Counted from the first letter of the stretch, positions 33,263-43,469 are shown. The stretch is 64,000 nt of DNA from Tridacna crocea (GCA_943736015.1 OX031061.1:58596192-58660191), one strand, 5' to 3'. Numbers and translations are program-made. The notes: generated from the letters alone by a model not told the origin.

Positions 33263-33925
33263 CTACAAGCAAGACAATCGGAAGTTTCTGATCGACAAAA
33301 GTCGCCATGAAAAGGCGTGAAAAGAGATCAGTCTGCTCCACTTTCCAGTCTGGTCTTTGTATATATTCCGTGTGAAAAAAATACAAATATGGTCGCCCTG
33401 TTGCAAAGAAGTGCATAAATTTGATACTTATGAATACAGGTAATCAAATCGACGTTTTTTTTTACACTGTCACCTATCGATCCTGAGACAGAGCAATGCT
33501 TTCGCTCTATAGTTATCTCGTCAACAACATCAACAACATTACAAAAACAAAAACTCAACAATAACAAACAACAGAAGACCGTAAACGAAACCTTACGTGT
33601 TTGCCTGACGTGATTGTGAGTTAGAATGCAGGCTCTGTCAACTTACAAAAAAAAAATCAAAGGGCAAAATTTCGATTGAATCTACTTCTCTTACACATAA
33701 ACATTGATTCAACTTTGTTTCTGTGGGAAGGCAGCCTGGTACTTAGAAAAAGTATCAAGCGGGATCACTTGCAAAACGCAAGGGACGCATGACTATGTGA
33801 ACTGACCACTCTGACATAAGCACAAAACTATTGAAGACGACGTCAAACACCAAACTAAAGCCATTGACAATGCATGGATGCTTAGTTAACTTTATTTCTT
33901 GAAATATCGGACAGTGCAAGGCCAG

Positions 33926-34114
33926 TGTATTCACCAACCATTCATATGAACGTTGTCTCATTCTCGAGAATGTTTTACATTTGTAAGTACCACAACTTCT
34001 GATTGGCTAAACCTAATGGTTTAGCCAATCAGAATTTGTGTTACTTACGAAATTTAGAAAACCTTGGCGAATAAGACCAAGAATATTCTCAAGAATGATT
34101 GGTGAATACGGACC
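33926..34114. mobile_element. Family G palindromic MITE, copy 1
   Basis: GTATTCACCAACCATTCATA at the left and ATTGGTGAATACGGACC at the right; centre CTTCTGATTGGCTAAACC-TAATGGTTTAGCCAATCAGA. CAG flanks both sides (33923-33925 and 34115-34117). The arms are nearly complementary across ~190 bp. Confidence 0.85.
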
Positions 34115-34398
34115 CAGGCTGACCGCACAGGCAAGATCTACGCTATCCGCTAAGGTAACTGAAGTCGCCAATAAAGACAATGTATAGTTTGCAAGTCGAA
34201 CCGATTTTATTAACGTCGTCTTGTCACGATATTAACTACTAATGGCTGCTTGTGTAACTTCGGCCCGGATATTAGTGAGAGCTTTTTGAAAAGTGTCTCG
34301 TCACATTTTCAAGGGATTAATATGGCCGCAAAGTTTTCTGATACTGCATAATATCTTTGGCAGCAATCTTCAAATTCATTGTTGCACTTGAATACAAA

Positions 34399-34856
34399 GA
34401 GGGTATTTGTTTTTTTCGGTGAAAGATCGAAATTTATTTCGTCGAGTGAACATCATCGATAATATTTCCAGGAGTGGCGCAGCCACGAGTGAAAATATGA
34501 TCGATGGTGTTCACTCGATGAAATAAATTTCGACCTTTCACCGAAAAAAGGAAAAACAAATATTCTATTTATTTTACGCTTTTAACCCTTTCTGAAGCTT
34601 TATCAAAATCCAGTAGAGTTCTTTTCAGTTATTCCCCGTGGCGTACCCCTTCCGCATAGCAACGCATTACAATATTACGTCCAGCGCGAGAAATGTAAGG
34701 TAAATGACGTCATATTTCCATCTGGTTGTGAGGCACGCGCAATTTACCAAGGTAAATAGAATGTAAGAATCGGTATTTTCACAGGTCGTACCCGTGGAAC
34801 ATCGGAAAATATTTTCACTGCTATTTCTCGATGTCCTACCGGTAAGCATGAAATAA
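34399..34856 (+). mobile_element. Family D element
   Basis: GGTGAAAGATCGAAATTTAT, hairpin (GAACATCATCGATAATATTT...AAATATGATCGATGGTGTTC) with tip GGAGTGGCGCAGCCACGAG, second arm AATTTCGACCTTTCACCG, then the D body to TACCGGTAAGCATGAAATAA. Complete copy. Confidence 0.85.
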
Positions 34857-35049
34857 AAGATACGACTATTTGTATATCTGTAGACTTATTTTGGATGACA
34901 GAAAAGAAAACCTTCTACAAGATTACATCTGCAGTATCGATTTATTAAATAGCATTTAATCATAAAATAGCCTTTCACACGGTAAAATGCATTTCCGGCC
35001 ATTGAATAACTCTTGCGGGGCCTAATATGAAAAATAGACGTCGTCGACT

Positions 35050-35278
35050 AAAAGTAGTTTATTTATTTTACATGGATTGAGAAACAAGCTCTTACAACTT
35101 CTACTACTAATACTAATCTCTCTAATCTTTCTCGATACTGCTTCCTGGGAACTACACCAGTACTCGCGCTGAATGTGTGGGCCGATAAAAAAAATCCAAA
35201 TGTTGACACCCGCTCCCGGGTATCGAACTCAGGACCTTTTCGTTAATCTTCAACATTTAATGTTTAATCTAACATGTG
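35050..35278 (-). repeat. tRNA-derived SINE (family H), uninterrupted body
   Basis: Reverse-oriented. The body has ACATGGATTGAGAAACAAGC, CTGGGAACTACACCAGTACT, CGCGCTGAATGTGTGGGCCG. The head ends with CTCCCGGGTATCGAACTCAG, a reversed B box. The stretch ACACCAGTACTCGC is the empty counterpart of the G insertion site at 38538. The family C hairpin follows directly. Confidence 0.65.
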
Positions 35279-35348
35279 TAACGGAGACTATAGAACCAAG
35301 ATCAGACTGCACATTTTGTGCAGTCTGATCTTGATCTATACCGTCCGC
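35279..35348. mobile_element. Family C hairpin
   Basis: GTAACGGAGACTATAGAACC-AAGATCAGACTGCACA and TGTGCAGTCTGATCTTGATC-TATACCGTCC. Outer element ends are not clear. Confidence 0.7.
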
Positions 35349-35369
35349 AAAGACAGCCTCTATCATTTG

Positions 35370-35460
35370 ATCATGAGGATAGTGGCTTTTGAAAACAATG
35401 TGTGAAAAGGACATAATGCAGGTGACAAGCATTTTCTCATTTTTCCTTAATATTTTTCTC
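35370..35460. mobile_element. Family A hairpin fragment
   Basis: GTGGCTTTTGAAAACAATGT, GGACATAATGCAGGTGACAA, GCATTTTCTCATTTTTCC: one A hairpin with both outer parts missing. Confidence 0.6.
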
Positions 35461-35509
35461 AGTACAAAGATATAGTCCTTAAATTTAACTTGCGGACTTC
35501 AATGCTTTG

Positions 35510-35770
35510 GCCCGGCCAGGTAGCTCTGTGGTTAGCGTATCTGAATCGTGACCTGGAGCTTTCCAGTTCGATACCCAGTTGAAGCAAACTTTCTGTCCGG
35601 TGATTTTTCGCCTTTCATCTCTGATGCATGCGAGAAAAAGTAGTCCGTGCCTTGAAAAGAAAAGTTGTATCAGTACTGGTGTGTGTAAGCTAGAAAACAT
35701 ATGCAAAGGCGCACTGATCGCCGTCATGTGACCTATGCTGTTAAAATGCCATTAAACTCCAATAAAAACA
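35510..35770 (+). repeat. tRNA-derived SINE, complete
   Basis: Head GGTAGCTCTGTGGTTAGCG (A-box position) and CCAGTTCGATACCC (B box). The body runs through TTTCTGTCCGGTGATTTTTC and the tail is ATGCTGTTAAAATGCCATTA-AACTCCAAT. The ...AAAATG(C/G)CATTAAAC tail is shared with SINEs at 46390 and (reversed) 56650. Confidence 0.75.
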
Positions 35771-35837
35771 GACAAATGCTTTGGTTTTTCGTCAAGTAAA
35801 GAATTAAGACGTTTTTTCTTTAATCCGATAACATCTG

Positions 35838-35912
35838 ACTGTATCGGAAAATATAGATCCAAGATCAGATTGCACGTTCTGTGCAGTCTGATCTTGATCT
35901 TCAGTGTCCGCC
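35838..35912. mobile_element. Family C hairpin
   Basis: TATCGGAAAATATAGATCCA-AGATCAGATTGCACG and TGCAGTCTGATCTTGATCTT-CAGTGTCCGCC. Same layout as 37133. Confidence 0.75.
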
Positions 35913-36016
35913 AAAACGCTTTGACTCGTTTTCAGCTTGCGAAAGGTTCACAATCAACTGAAAATAGAACAGCCAGATTGTTGGTAGTTTTTTTTCCATC
36001 AATGCTCTTTTTGTCT

Positions 36017-36205
36017 TTAACTCTTTTCCTAGTGACAAATTCCGCGACCCGTCCATATTTCAAGCATTTGCAGACGCCAAGATATACGACTGGTCTAATT
36101 TCAAAACATTTGCAGACGATAAAATAACTGTGACCAGCATTTTCCTTACCAGCATTTTCTCCCTTTTCCCACAATGTTTCAAAAAAGGCTTTTTTTTCTC
36201 AGAAT
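36017..36205 (-). mobile_element. Family A MITE with internal duplication
   Basis: TTAACTCTTTTCCTAGTGAC. Then the GCATTTGCAGACG(C/A) block occurs twice (36065, 36106) and CCAGCATTTTC twice (36135, 36150). A rearranged copy, truncated where the next copy begins. Confidence 0.65.
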
Positions 36206-36418
36206 TGAACCTTTCCAAAACAATCCCTGGTTTTTTACGATGCTGGGAAAGAAGGCCTTTGAAAACACTGTTGGAAAAGGAGAAAATGCTTCTCCTTTTC
36301 CCACAATGTTTTCTACCCTTTCATAGTCAAAAATCACAATGTGTATTACATTTGATTTTTCGTCTGAAATGCTTTCAATTTGGTCCAGTCAAAAATTTGT
36401 TGTTTGGGAAAGGGTTAA
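36206..36418 (+). mobile_element. Family A MITE
   Basis: TTGAACCTTTCCAAAACAAT to TTTGGGAAAGGGTTAA. The hairpin tip is deleted so the arms meet as GAGAAAATGCTTCTCC. CTACCCTTTCATAGTC-type right half, shared with 45833 and 56151. Confidence 0.8.
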
Positions 36419-36486
36419 TTAATAATATATATTCCATATAATATCATACATGTATATTACACTATTTGCAGATGACAAATTAGATG

Positions 36487-36850
36487 GGCCCCAAATGATG
36501 CGCTGTCTGCGCATGTCATAGTCTTCGAAGATTCGACCTGTCTTATATGAGGCATCACTCTCCCCGATATCGGTGAGACTGTAATAATACGCGCTATAAA
36601 GTGGCAATGGAGAAAACGGCTTTTATCATTATAAGGCCCGTTTTAGCTCCAGATTTCTTTAAACTGCTGATCGTAGCTGAGTGAATCGCACTAGGTAGCG
36701 TTTTATTGACTATACGTTTATTTTAGTTTGAAATTCAAAGTAACGGTTGTCGCGTAGAAATATGGTCCGGTCCTGGTCCTGTGTACCCAGAATGCCCAAA
36801 TTAGACAGAGGAGTATTTGTAGAATGCCATCTAGCGGTAGATAATGCCAA
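36487..36850 (-). repeat. Family E repeat, copy 3
   Basis: Inverse of 5371-5735: CTGTCTGCGCATGTCATAGT, CTTCGAAGATTCGACCTGTC, CCCGATATCGGTGAG, ATTCAAAGTAACGGTTGTCG, GTACCCAGAATGCCCAAATT, GAATGCCATCTAGCGGTAGA. It carries the uninterrupted GTATTTGTAGAATGCC (the site hit by D at 26156). Confidence 0.8.
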
Positions 36851-36899
36851 ATCATGGGCCATGCCTAAAAGAAGACAGATATACGATTATTGGAAAGAA

Positions 36900-36922
36900 A
36901 AGAAAAAAAAAAAAAAAAAAAA
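36900..36922 (+). repeat. Poly(A) tract
   Basis: About 20 A residues next to fragments of an A-type hairpin (ACTGGTTTCCAGC). Confidence 0.8.
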
Positions 36923-37014
36923 TAACTGGTTTCCAGCACTGACTACTTTTCCAAACCTTTTTTTGAAGTCTCCTTCCTTGCGGTCGTCAAAGCGCGGGGT
37001 CGTTTAAGGGAGAT

Positions 37015-37228
37015 TTAACCCTTTACCTACCAAAAAGTTGAATGAAACTAAAGAATTGACCGTAAAAACCGAAATTTTGTTTTTTCAAAGTAATTTTGGG
37101 GGAGAAAAACTATCTCCTTATCGGACAGTGTAGATCCAAGATCAGACTGCACGTTCTGTGCAGTCTGATCTTGGATCTACACTGTCCGCAAAAAGGTCCT
37201 GAGGCTCGCTAAGCAGCGTAAGGGTTAA
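37015..37228 (+). mobile_element. Family C palindromic MITE, complete
   Basis: TTAACCCTTTACCTACCAAA at the left, GCTAAGCAGCGTAAGGGTTAA at the right. Near-perfect ~68 bp hairpin (CGGACAGTGTAGATCCAAGA ... TCTTGGATCTACACTGTCCG, tip GCACGTTCTGTGC). Best full copy of the family. Confidence 0.9.
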
Positions 37229-37421
37229 TATTGAAAAAAAAAAGTCTCCAATTCATCGCTAATTCCATGTCATAAAGAAATATCTGAAGACAATTATCCC
37301 AAGAAAATCCATTATAGAATTGGTTCTTAGCACGTGACCAACAGATTAGCACAAAACCCTTAATCCCATCATAACGTTTAATTCTATTGGTCCTGTACAG
37401 CTTAGTTATTAAGGCAGTGAC

Positions 37422-37648
37422 TTTAATCCTTTACGAAACAAAAAAAATTTAGACTGGTCCAAATTGAAAGCCCTTGCAGACAACAAAATAAACCTAACTC
37501 AAAAATTGTTTCAAAAAATGTTTCCAGCAGGGTAGAAAACATTGGGGGAAAAATAGAAAATGCTGGTTTCTCCTTTTCCCACAATGTTTTCAAAAGGTTT
37601 CTATCTCAGGGTCGTAAAAACCAGGGATTGTTTGGTAGAGGGTTATAA
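37422..37648 (-). mobile_element. Family A MITE
   Basis: TTTAATCCTTTACGAAACAA to GGTAGAGGGTTATAA. The hairpin is partly deleted (AATGCTGGTTTCTCC). CCAGCAGGGTAG subgroup. Confidence 0.82.
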
Positions 37649-37695
37649 TCCAGCGTTTCTGGGTTATCTGTGTGTTCTCTTCTTTTCCTATAATG

Positions 37696-37925
37696 TTTAA
37701 ACTCATTACCAAACGACACAATTTTTGGCTTGTCCAAATTGAAAGCATTTGCAGGCGATAAAATAAATGTGACTCAGATATTGAATCTTGACTTTAGAAA
37801 AGTAGAAAATACTGTAGGATAAGGAGCAAATGCTTCTTACCAGCATTTTCTCCTTTCCCACAATGTTTTCAGAAAGGCTTCTTCTTCCAGGTCGTAAAAA
37901 ACAGAGATTATTTGGTACAGGGTTG
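37696..37925 (-). mobile_element. Family A MITE
   Basis: TTTAAACTCATTACCAAACG to TTTGGTACAGGGTTGAG. Hairpin eroded (AAATGCTTCTTACCAGCATT). Confidence 0.82.
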
Positions 37926-38029
37926 AGGCAGCGACTTAACATCCATCCTTTTTGTGTTAATGAGCATTGTGTCGTCTTTCCCCACGATGTTTTAAAAAGC
38001 TTTCGTTACGTTTTATTTTAAGAGACCTC

Positions 38030-38175
38030 TGCGGCTTAGCTGTTAAGATAGTGGCATGAAATCCGTCTTTTCTCGGTTTTCAGCATTTTTCTTCTTTCCC
38101 CACAATATTTTAAAAGACTTTCTGCTTTTCGAGAGATATCGAGAGACCAGGAGATTGTCCGAGAATGGGTTAAGC
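38030..38175 (-). mobile_element. Family A MITE fragment
   Basis: TTTTCAGCATTTTTCTTC, CCCCACAATATTTTAAAAGA, CCAGGAGATTGTCC, GAATGGGTTAAG: right half only. Confidence 0.5.
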
Positions 38176-38185
38176 TTGTCTATGG

Positions 38186-38345
38186 GTTAAAGGTGTTTTC
38201 GCTCAGGTCCGAGCTGCTTTCGATTAGGTCCGCGCTTAGTCGGGTACTTTCTCTAAGGGTCAAAGGTGATTTTGTTAAGGTCCGGGCTGCTTTCGGTTAG
38301 GTCCGCGCTTAGATGCTTTCACTTGTGTCCTGCATTGATTCTGAG
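38186..38345 (-). repeat. ~68 bp minisatellite, inverted, two units
   Basis: Reverse complement of 33055-33262: AAAGGTGTTTTCGCTCAGGT, CCGAGCTGCTTTCGATTAGG, TCCGCGCTTAG. A single half unit also lies near 40175-40205. Confidence 0.8.
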
Positions 38346-38454
38346 GGTTGCCAAAGGCGATTTTGATTATTTTTACTGAGTGTACATCCAGATGATACCA
38401 TACAGAACTTTCAGTCTCATCTTAGATTTACATATTCCATTTTTAGTTTAAACA

Positions 38455-38800
38455 TATTTATCTTACATCGATTGAGAAACGAGTCCTTACAACTTAAACT
38501 AATCTCTCTCGACTGTGCTTCGTGGGAACTACACCAGGGCCCGTATTCACCAACCATTCTTAAGAACGTTCTTTGTCTCCAGAATTTTCTACATGTGTAA
38601 GTAACACAACTTCTGATTGGCTAAACCATTCGGTTTAGCCAATCAGAAGTTATGTTACTTACAAATATAGAAATCCTTGGAGACTAAGACTAAGAATATT
38701 CTCAAGAATGGTTGGTGAATACGGGCCCAGTACTCGCGCCGAATGTGTGGGCAAATGAAAAATCCTAAAGTTGAATTCCATTTTTAAATAAACTATCGTT
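38455..38800 (-). repeat. Family H SINE body interrupted by family G
   Basis: CATCGATTGAGAAACGAGTC, GTGGGAACTACACCAG, then the G element, then TACTCGCGCCGAATGTGTGG-GC. It matches 35060-35200, where the two halves are continuous. Confidence 0.75.
38538..38727. mobile_element. Family G palindromic MITE, copy 2, with CAG target duplication
   Basis: GGCCCGTATTCACCAACCAT ... ATGGTTGGTGAATACGGGCC, 190 bp, arms nearly fully complementary, centre CTTCTGATTGGCTAAACCAT-TCGGTTTAGCCAATCAGAAG. CAG at 38535-38537 and 38728-38730. The empty site ACACCAGTACTCGC survives at 35155-35170. A 3 bp duplication is compatible with PIF/Harbinger- or CACTA-type elements; family not proven. Confidence 0.92.
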
Positions 38801-39094
38801 AAACTAAAAAAAAACACCACTATATCTGGGTCAGTTTCGTTTCTGGATCGTTTGCCAGTCGAAAGGATAAATTGCTGTAGGCCTACCTCGATTTTCTTGC
38901 TAGTGAAACTATTCCAGACAGCAAAATTTTAGATTACATTGATAGCATCTGCAGATAAGATGCGTCTTTTTGATAGAATATTTTTTCGGTAAATTCACTT
39001 TATGAATGAATTTTGTAAATTCAATTTGTATAGCAAATGACTGAATCCTGGGCTAATGTAATTCTTTGACAAGTAGAGAATTAACGATTAGATG

Positions 39095-39165
39095 AAAATT
39101 TCGACACAGGTTAGACTGCACGGAATACGCGTACTGATCTGGGTCGGTACTTTTTGCAGATACAC
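39095..39165. mobile_element. Family C hairpin, degraded
   Basis: CACAGGTTAGACTGCACGGA and GTACTGATCTGGGTCGGTAC, followed by TTTTTGCAGA. Weak remnant. Confidence 0.45.
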
Positions 39166-39281
39166 TACGGCCCAAATTCACAGAACAGAGAATTGTTCTT
39201 ACCAGTCATTCTGAATGAAAAGCATCTGAAAATGACGAGAAGAACAAATGTGCACTTAGAATTATATCTGGAAAGCTATAG

Positions 39282-39491
39282 TTAACCCTTTACCAAACTA
39301 CAAATTGAAAGCACTTGCAAACGACAAAATGAATGTAACACAAAAATTGAAATTGTTTCCAGCAGGGTAGAAAAAACATTGTGGGAAAAGGAGAAAATGC
39401 TGGTTACCAGCATTTTCTCCTTTTCCCACAATGTTTTCAAAAGGCTTCTATCATAGGGTCGTAAAAACTAGGGATTATTTTATAAAGAGTT
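39282..39491 (-). mobile_element. Family A MITE
   Basis: TTAACCCTTTACCAAACTAC, intact hairpin, right end TTTTATAAAGAGTTCAAGG. A ~20 bp internal deletion removes the TTTTAGACTGGTCC block. Confidence 0.88.
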
Positions 39492-39794
39492 CAAGGAATA
39501 GCTTTCGTCTACTTTACGCATTAGCTATTACGTACAGCAATTTTGTGAAACCATCATTTTTTTTTTACGCTACAAAAAAAGTTACTTTTGTCATGTCATG
39601 GTATAAAGGTGTAATTCCCAAAACACTCAAACAAACATTTTTACTTTTCGTTGAGCTTTCATTTAAAAAGAATTATCTACTGAATCATGCAGGTTGTAGA
39701 AACATAATAACGAATGTCATGAATGACGTCACAAATCCCAAGATTCCCACGAATTCCATCCTGGAATGGGTCGACTAGGCACATAGATTATCTT

Positions 39795-40006
39795 CGACAA
39801 AATGATCCCGTGTTTTTATGAACTCTGAGTAAGAAGGCTTATGAAAGCATTGTGGGAAAATAAGAAACCAGTCTTCCTTCTCCTTTTACAAATATGGTTT
39901 TCACCCATCGAAAGGCAAATTAAATGATATGGGGCACACTCGTTTGTCGTCAGTTATGCTTTGAATTTGGACGAATCTTAAATGTTGTTGTCTTGTAAAG
40001 GGTTAA
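39795..40006 (+). mobile_element. Family A MITE, diverged
   Basis: GATCCCGTGTTTTTATGAAC, GAAAGCATTGTGGGAAAATA, TTTGTCGTCAGTTATGCTTT, TTGTAAAGGGTTAA. Hairpin eroded and left terminus lost. Confidence 0.7.
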
Positions 40007-40324
40007 ACCTAACTGGTCACGGCTGTGTATTCAATGTCAACAGAGAGGGACAGTGTTTGGGCGAGCGTGTTTGTTTTAGAAACTAACAGATATATAGCCG
40101 TAAATGAATCTGTTGTGTCCTTACTATCACACATCAAATGATCCCCGATTGACTTGTTTGTACCTTGAAGCTGGGTGCTTTCTCTATGGTCCGCGCTACA
40201 TCAAAAGCGCTTCTTAGCGCTTGTTATTAACTCTTAAATTGCTAAATAAAACAAAAGAAAATTTCTAGCAAATATGAAAAAGAGTCAAATTATCGCAGTT
40301 TCAGATTTCGTTTAGTCACAGAAA

Positions 40325-40398
40325 TCTCACCATATTTGACAGTGTAGGACCTGTGCAGTCTAATACTGAATCTACATCATCGGCAACCAAGTTGCGCT
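40325..40398. mobile_element. Family C hairpin, degraded
   Basis: CATATTTGACAGTGTAGGAC, TGTGCAGTCTAATACTGAAT-CTACATCATCGGC. Left arm mostly deleted. Confidence 0.5.
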
Positions 40399-40436
40399 TA
40401 ACCGAATTAAGGACTCGGGATATCTATATATAGCTA

Positions 40437-40665
40437 TTAACCCTTTACCCCATAAGGCATTTCTCTGCTATCTATAACTGACCCTAAATAACAGCAAGAA
40501 TGAAGCCATTTCTTATGTGTATATGACACCTTTTGATAGTGTAGAAAACATTGTGGCAAAAGGTAAAATTGCTCGTCATGAGCAATTTCACCTTTTGCCA
40601 CAATGTTTTCCAAAGGCTCCAACAAAGAATGCGTAGAAATGAGTATCTATGGAGTAAAGGGTTAA
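40437..40665 (+). mobile_element. Family B palindromic MITE, copy 1
   Basis: TTAACCCTTTACCCCATAAG to TCTATGGAGTAAAGGGTTAA. Hairpin GTGGCAAAAGGTAAAATTGC-TCGTCATGAGCAATTTCACC-TTTTGCCAC. Flanks (ACTGACCCTAAATAACAGCA, CTTATGTGTATATGACACCT) are unlike family A, while the ACATTGTGG arms and the TTAACCCTTTACC terminus are shared. Confidence 0.92.
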
Positions 40666-41086
40666 GGCTGTCTACAGAACAATCAGCGATGTTTATGCGC
40701 CTGTCATACACTTGACGTAACAGTTTAAGTGTGTTTCTGTCAATATAATTAAAGAAAACCTATGCTGATAATACCAGAGTTAGAAAACAAAAAATCTAGA
40801 AAAAAGAATCGAAATAATGTGATTTGCTCTGTTTTGATACTTTTCCGAAATTTGTAAACTATTTTATGACCATTTGTAATCGTTCAAAACTATCATTAAC
40901 AAAAGGCCTTCAACTCGCACAGTGCTAGCCAGTGGTCTGCGCATTCCATGCACTTATTTCAACCTTAACACATACAATGATTTTCCACAAAAGAGCCAAA
41001 TACTGTAATTTTACTGTCGGCGAAGTAAAATACGAAAAAGTGATACAAATGACTGTAAAAACAGTCCAAAAGAGTATATACAGTGA

Positions 41087-41350
41087 TTGAATCCCAGGAA
41101 CTACGATGGGGAACTACTTTTTAAAGCGGCGTTGCATTATTTGGCGGTTATACGTCCCGTACTTCCGGCTGAACACCGCAGCGCTACAGCGGGCGGAAAG
41201 TCCGGCCAATACAGTTTAAAGGAAATAATTAAACTGTTGTTTAAACAGTTTAGCGTAGATAACTCGCAAGTTCATGTGGAATCAAACGTACCATGTAAAA
41301 CATTACTTCCGGTAGATAGCTTTTATAGTCTTGAAGCAGATGACAATTGA
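41087..41350 (+). promoter_or_regulatory. GC-rich promoter-like patch with ETS, E2F-like, GC-box and CCAAT matches
   Basis: In AT-rich surroundings, 41140-41210 carries TTTGGCGG (E2F-like, 41140-41147), ACTTCCGG (ETS, 41161-41168), GGGCGG (41191-41196) and CCAAT (41206-41210). A second ACTTCCGG lies at 41310. The 87 aa ORF across it resembles nothing I know, and I treat it as unproven. The patch might be a distal promoter or 5' non-coding exon for PRIM2, 3 kb downstream, or for another gene. Motif matches alone are weak evidence. Confidence 0.3.
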
Positions 41351-41432
41351 AAGCATTTTGATCAAAGTGGAAATTGCTCGTAACGAGCAATTTCCACTTT
41401 TTTCACAATGTTCACAATGTTTTCACGGTCTC
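41335..41432. mobile_element. Family B-like hairpin fragment
   Basis: GACAATTGAAAGCATT, AAGTGGAAATTGCTCGTAAC-GAGCAATTTCCACTT, then CACAATGTTCACAATGTTTT: a core of B type with A-type left body (GAAAGCATT) and a small CACAATGTT duplication. Confidence 0.7.
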
Positions 41433-41584
41433 TCGTGTCAGCCCATATTTCACAATTAGTAGCCATATCTTACACTGACAGTGTTTAAGTCGATTGTAAA
41501 TTCTAATTCAGAACGTCCTAGGTCTATTTTTTGTCAGCCGAGAAAGTGTTAGCCGAATCCCTTCCGACAGTATTAGCGGTTCAT

Positions 41585-41765
41585 TACAACTAGCTCCAAT
41601 GACTGATCTGTACTATTGAAAACAGTGTGAAAGAAGAAAAAAAGTCTATAATTTAACAAGCCAATATCCTTTTCCCACAATGTTTTCCAAATCTCTCCCT
41701 CCAAAATCCCCTTCCCCCTTATAAACATCGGAGTATCGCTTTGGTAAGATGTTAAGAAATTAATG
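41585..41765. mobile_element. Family A-like remnant
   Basis: TATTGAAAACAGTGTGAAAG, CCAATATCCTTTTCCCACAA, TGTTTTCCAAATC. Only the second arm is clear. Confidence 0.4.
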
Positions 41766-42027
41766 CGCATTCATCCTCCCTTTTTTGTTTTATTGTTAAA
41801 ATGCATTTAAGTAGTGCGCGCCTATTTACCCAGTGTCTCCAGTTAGTCTATGAAACCTTTAAATGATACACTGTTTATACAATGAATTAACTGTTAATAG
41901 TGTTTCATGTTTAAAGACATTCACAGATCTCTGACCTTGTCTGTCGCCAACTTTTTCCACGCCATTAAAGGTTAAAATTAATGTTAGTAGTATTGCGAGC
42001 CCGATCTCCATTGAATAAATAGAGGAT

Positions 42028-42215
42028 ATTCGTTTTTTATGGTAAAAGTTCGAAATTTATTACATCGAGTGAACATCATCAGTAATATTTTAATATTACC
42101 GATGATGTTCATGAGATAAAATAAATTTCTATCTTTCCTTGAAAAAAAAAAAATCTATTTATTTCATGCTTTTATTTCTTTTTTGTCTGTGAGTGTGTGG
42201 GGGGGAATTAATCAA
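42028..42215 (+). mobile_element. Family D element, 3'-truncated
   Basis: GAGGATATTCGTTTTTTATG, GAACATCATCAGTAATATTT-TAATATTACCGATGATGTTC, TTTCATGCTTTTATTTC. It stops about 35 bp into the body. Confidence 0.75.
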
Positions 42216-42224
42216 AATCCATAA

Positions 42225-42359
42225 TAGCATTTTCACCTTTTCCTACAATGCTTTTGTCTCATCTAAAGTCAATTTTCAATTTTTAGGTATGTTATCGCAT
42301 GAAAATGCTCTCTCAATTTAGACAAGTCTTAAAATTTTGCCATTTGGTACAGAGTTAAA
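42225..42359 (+). mobile_element. Family A MITE, right half
   Basis: TAGCATTTTCACCTTTTCCT, ACAATGCTTTTGTCTC, ATCGCATGAAAATGC, TAGACAAGTCTTAAAATTTT, GGTACAGAGTTAA. Directly follows the truncated D copy. Confidence 0.75.
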
Positions 42360-42599
42360 AGAGTGTGGCTCATATCTCTTCCCTTTTTCCCAGAGCGTAA
42401 TTCAGTTATAAATTGTTTCATAATTATGCTATCCAATTCTTTTATTCTTAACAAGCATGTATCACGTGTTCAGAACAACAACAACAACTTAAAGGAAAAA
42501 AAAAAAAACAGTACATGTAGGCCTAATTCTTCTTCTACAACTACCACTACAACTTTCACAAAATGCTTAGAATCTACGTTTCCTATTGTACTTCCAGTG

Positions 42600-42735
42600 T
42601 TTTCTGTAATCAATAATGATATCCTCGGAAAGAAACTGGCCGTGCTAGGGAAAGAACCCACGACCCCTGTTCCCAAGTCACTTCACGCTACCGACCGAGC
42701 TACCGGGGCCCGGCTGTACTGCAATACCTCTGAGA
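42600..42735 (-). repeat. tRNA-derived SINE head
   Basis: Reversed B box within AGGGAAAGAACCCACGACCC and reversed A box in ACCGACCGAGCTACCGG. A tRNA-like head with a short body. Confidence 0.65.
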
Positions 42736-42768
42736 TGAAAACATGGATGTGATGAAAAAGGGCAAGTC

Positions 42769-42999
42769 ATTACCAGTCGACAAAATTTTAGACTTGCCAG
42801 ATTATAGATCATTAATTTTGCAGACGAGAACTTCAAGGTGTCTTAAATGATGCCGGACTATTTTCTTTGAAATGGTAGAAAACATTGCAGGGAAAGGGAG
42901 AAAATGGTGGTGACCACCATTTTCTCCTTTACCCACAATATTTCAAAAAGCATCTAACTTAGGGTCGTTTAATACAGGATTGAATAGGTACAGTATTAA
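42769..42999 (-). mobile_element. Family A palindromic MITE
   Basis: CATTACCAGTCGACAAAATT to GGTACAGTATTAA. The hairpin tip is GGTGGTGACCACC, the consensus CTGGTNACCAG having changed on both arms. It abuts the next copy. Confidence 0.85.
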
Positions 43000-43226
43000 C
43001 TCTTTATCAAACGACAACATTTTAGACTGATCCAAATATTGAAAGCACTTGCAGACGCAAAATTAAACGTAACTCAAAAATTGAAATTTGTTTCCAGCAG
43101 GGTAGAAAACATTGTGGGAAAAGGAGAAAATGCTGGTTACCAGCATTTTCTACTTTTCCCGCAATGTTTTCAAAAGTCTTCTATCTCAGGTTCGTACAAA
43201 ACCAGGGATTGTTAAGTAAAGAGTTA
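42996..43226 (-). mobile_element. Family A palindromic MITE, abutting previous
   Basis: TTAACTCTTTATCAAACGAC to TAAGTAAAGAGTTAA; complete; CCAGCAGGGTAG subgroup; shares TTAA 42996-42999 with the copy on its left, same direction. Confidence 0.9.
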
Positions 43227-43469
43227 AGCATGAAAAACAGAGTGGTGTATATATATTTTTTTCTTTCTTGTATTTTTCTACGGTTCAAATTAGAATTTCA
43301 ACATTTTCACAGCAACATTATCCAAAGGATGAACCCGTGATTGAAGGGGACTACTTATTTAACCCTAAATTGAAATGAATGAAACGAAAATTTACAGTCA
43401 ATAGTATTATAAGCCAAATATACATTAATTGCGATTTCAAAATTGATTTGCCGGGTATTAAAGTACATC

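Noticed and set aside
39431-39778. 115 aa ORF
   Set aside because: Starts inside a MITE hairpin arm and continues through AT-rich sequence with no domain features.
41087-41350. 87 aa ORF as a host gene
   Set aside because: No recognisable motif and no splice partners; the GC-rich patch is better explained as regulatory or chance.
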